The translations under genes and the position numbers were made by a program. Source: Candidatus Aerophobota bacterium (GTDB taxonomy: Bacteria > Aerophobota > Aerophobia > Aerophobales > JAGHCO01). Taken from it: a stretch of DNA of 13,999 bases. This document shows, piece after piece, positions 12,528 to 13,999 of this stretch (position 1 is the stretch's first letter; every line of letters starts with the position of its first letter). The stretch spans positions 1 through 13,999 of the forward strand of contig JAGHCO010000114.1 of NCBI GenBank assembly GCA_021160405.1, given 5' to 3'. The notes under the pieces were generated by a model. It worked only from the letters and a program-made list of their open reading frames with translations. It searched no databases and was not told the origin of the DNA.

Positions 12528-13999
12528 AATTTTACCTCTTTTGCTAATTTGGTTATCTCATTAAATTTATCTACTAATGCAGGATAAAGAGATCGGTATA
12601 TCTTATAGTACTTTTCATACAGGGAAGCTTTTTCTCTTTCCGGTTGAACTTTACTGGTAATATGGATTGTTCTCTGGCAAGCTTCCTCTACTGTGGAATA
12701 AACTCCCGTTCCAACCCCAGCTAAAAGAGCTGCTCCAAAAGCAGCTCCTTCAGTTACATTAACTGTTTCCAGCTCAAGGTTATAAACATTTGCTTGAATC
12801 TGACGCCAAAGTTTTGATCTTGCTCCTCCACCTGAGGCTCGGGCTACCTCAATAGGGGCTCCCATCCCCTTAATAATTTCTAAAGAATCTCTTAATCCAA
12901 AAGCAACTCCCTCCATTATGGCTCTAATCAAATGGGGTTTTTGATGGCGTAAACTAAGTCCAAAGAAAACTCCCCGGGCATTGGGGTTGGGGTAAGGGGT
13001 TCTCTCTCCACACAGATAGGGTAAAAAGATTAATCCTTCAGCTCCTGATTTTACCTTAGAAGCTTCCTTAGTTAAAATCTGGTAAGGGTCAATCCCTTTT
13101 TTCTTAGCTTCCTCTTTTTCTTTCCTGCCCAGGTTATCGCGAAACCATTTTAGAGAACCACCAGCGGAAAGCATAACTCCCATAATATGCCACTTTCCAG
13201 GCACAGCATGGCAGAAAGTGTGAACTCTACCTTTAGAATCCATCCTCACCTTCTCGCTGAAGGCAAAGACTACTCCTGATGTTCCAATGGTAGAAGAAAG
13301 CAATCCTTTCTTTACAATTCCACTTCCAACAGCTTGAGCAGCTTGATCTCCTCCTCCCCCTACTACTGGGGTTCCAGCTTTTAATCCTGTTAGTTTAGAA
13401 ACTCCTTCGCTAATTTTGCTGCTAACCACAGAGGACTCATAACACTTAGGCATTAGGTCTTTATCTATTCCCAGCTCAGTTAAAACCTCATCGGACCATT
13501 TTCTTTTTTTAACATCTAAAAATAGGGTTCCTGATGCGTCAGAGACCTCGGTAGCAAAGCTTCCTGTTAAGCGGAATCGGATGTAATCCTTTGGCAGGAG
13601 AACCTTTTTAGTTTGCTCATAAACCTTAGGTTCATTTTCCCTTACCCATATTACTTTTCCAGCAGTAAAGCCGGGAAGAGCTGGATTACAGGTTAAATTA
13701 ATTAAGCGATCCCTGCCGATTTTCTCAGTGATAAACTGGCACTGTTTAGCCGTTCTCTGATCGCTCCACAGAATACAGGGACGCAAAACACGATGGTCTT
13801 TTCCCAGGAAAACTGAGCCGTGCATTTGACCAGAAAGGCCAATTCCTGAGATTTCTTCCCCTTTAACTTTAGCTTTCCCCATTGCCTCTTTTATTGTTTT
13901 TACTGTAGCTTTCCACCAGTCTTCTGGGTTTTGCTCAACCCAATTAAGACGAGGCGTATATAGAGGATACTCTTGAAAAGAGGTGCTTATCAGCTTCCC
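12524..13999 (-). CDS. xylB: Xylulokinase (FGGY carbohydrate kinase), N-terminus outside the window
   Basis: Phosphorylates D-xylulose to xylulose 5-phosphate for the pentose phosphate pathway. The open frame continues from the window edge at 13999 through the ATG at 13882: it reads SFQEYPLYTP, NWVEQNPEDWW, normal for the family, so 13882 is not the start. The 491 residues seen leave about 15-25 missing. Marks that favour xylulokinase over other FGGY kinases are GLSGQMHGSVFLGKDHRVLR with LWSDQRT, NPALPGFTAGKVIWVRENEP, and later GGGGDQAAQAVGSG, GTSGVVFA, MLSAGGSLKWFRDN, FLPYLCGERTPYPNP and ASGGGARSKLWRQI. It overlaps dnaN by 4 nt. The substrate is inferred from the family and could be a related sugar. 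Confidence 0.92.
   Translation of the reverse strand, partial: GKLISTSFQEYPLYTPRLNWVEQNPEDWWKATVKTIKEAMGKAKVKGEEISGIGLSGQMHGSVFLGKDHRVLRPCILWSDQRTAKQCQFITEKIGRDRLINLTCNPALPGFTAGKVIWVRENEPKVYEQTKKVLLPKDYIRFRLTGSFATEVSDASGTLFLDVKKRKWSDEVLTELGIDKDLMPKCYESSVVSSKISEGVSKLTGLKAGTPVVGGGGDQAAQAVGSGIVKKGLLSSTIGTSGVVFAFSEKVRMDSKGRVHTFCHAVPGKWHIMGVMLSAGGSLKWFRDNLGRKEKEEAKKKGIDPYQILTKEASKVKSGAEGLIFLPYLCGERTPYPNPNARGVFFGLSLRHQKPHLIRAIMEGVAFGLRDSLEIIKGMGAPIEVARASGGGARSKLWRQIQANVYNLELETVNVTEGAAFGAALLAGVGTGVYSTVEEACQRTIHITSKVQPEREKASLYEKYYKIYRSLYPALVDKFNEITKLAKEVKL

Overview
The window is about 14 kb of AT-rich bacterial chromosome. It carries housekeeping genes almost throughout, packed with short gaps or overlaps, with TTG used as a start in several genes (pgk, tpiA, pcm and probably ptsH). 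The gene set (SecG, D-Ala and D-Ala-D-Ala synthesis, a LysM/LytM envelope protein, an HPr with both His15 and Ser46, a DUF721/DciA protein next to dnaN) points to a peptidoglycan-walled, sugar-using bacterium. It looks like one of the deeper-branching, poorly cultured lineages rather than a familiar model group, but the sequence alone does not let me name a phylum.

Layout. Positions 1-2567 (+ strand) hold a lower-glycolysis operon: the C-terminal part of gap, then pgk, tpiA and secG. From 2574 to the end everything is on the - strand. Reading that strand in its direction of transcription: xylB (5' end outside the window) overlaps dnaN, then the DUF721/DciA gene; pcm and a COG2426-type membrane protein follow, with a promoter in front of pcm; then tRNA-Pro(CGG); a 335-nt gene-free leader with possible RNA structure; a LysM-LytM protein, ptsH (HPr), serS, tRNA-Ser(UGA) and tRNA-Ser(GGA); a stand-alone AAA/DUF4143-type ATPase with its own promoter and repeats; an unrecognised C-terminal gene remnant; and finally ddl and alr.

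How the genes work together. gap-pgk-tpiA catalyse consecutive or linked triose-phosphate steps. alr makes D-Ala and ddl joins two D-Ala for the peptidoglycan stem peptide. serS makes the enzyme that charges the two tRNA-Ser species encoded directly behind it. dnaN and DciA are replisome parts. The ATPase, with its repeats and the neighbouring GC-rich gene remnant, is the one stretch that looks acquired.

Most notable. The serS reading frame runs 36 nt into tRNA-Ser(UGA), and its TGA stop codon is exactly the TGA anticodon of that tRNA. A second protein gene (COG2426 type) ends the same way inside tRNA-Pro, with its TAG stop made of tRNA nucleotides 8-10. Mature tRNA and a stop-containing mRNA therefore cannot come from the same transcript. 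Other points are a LytM domain lacking key zinc/catalytic His residues, a perfect 28-bp inverted repeat and an apparently leaderless promoter in front of the ATPase, and a leader with a long-range stem upstream of the LysM gene. I found no CRISPR array, phage, insertion sequence or defence system that I can support.
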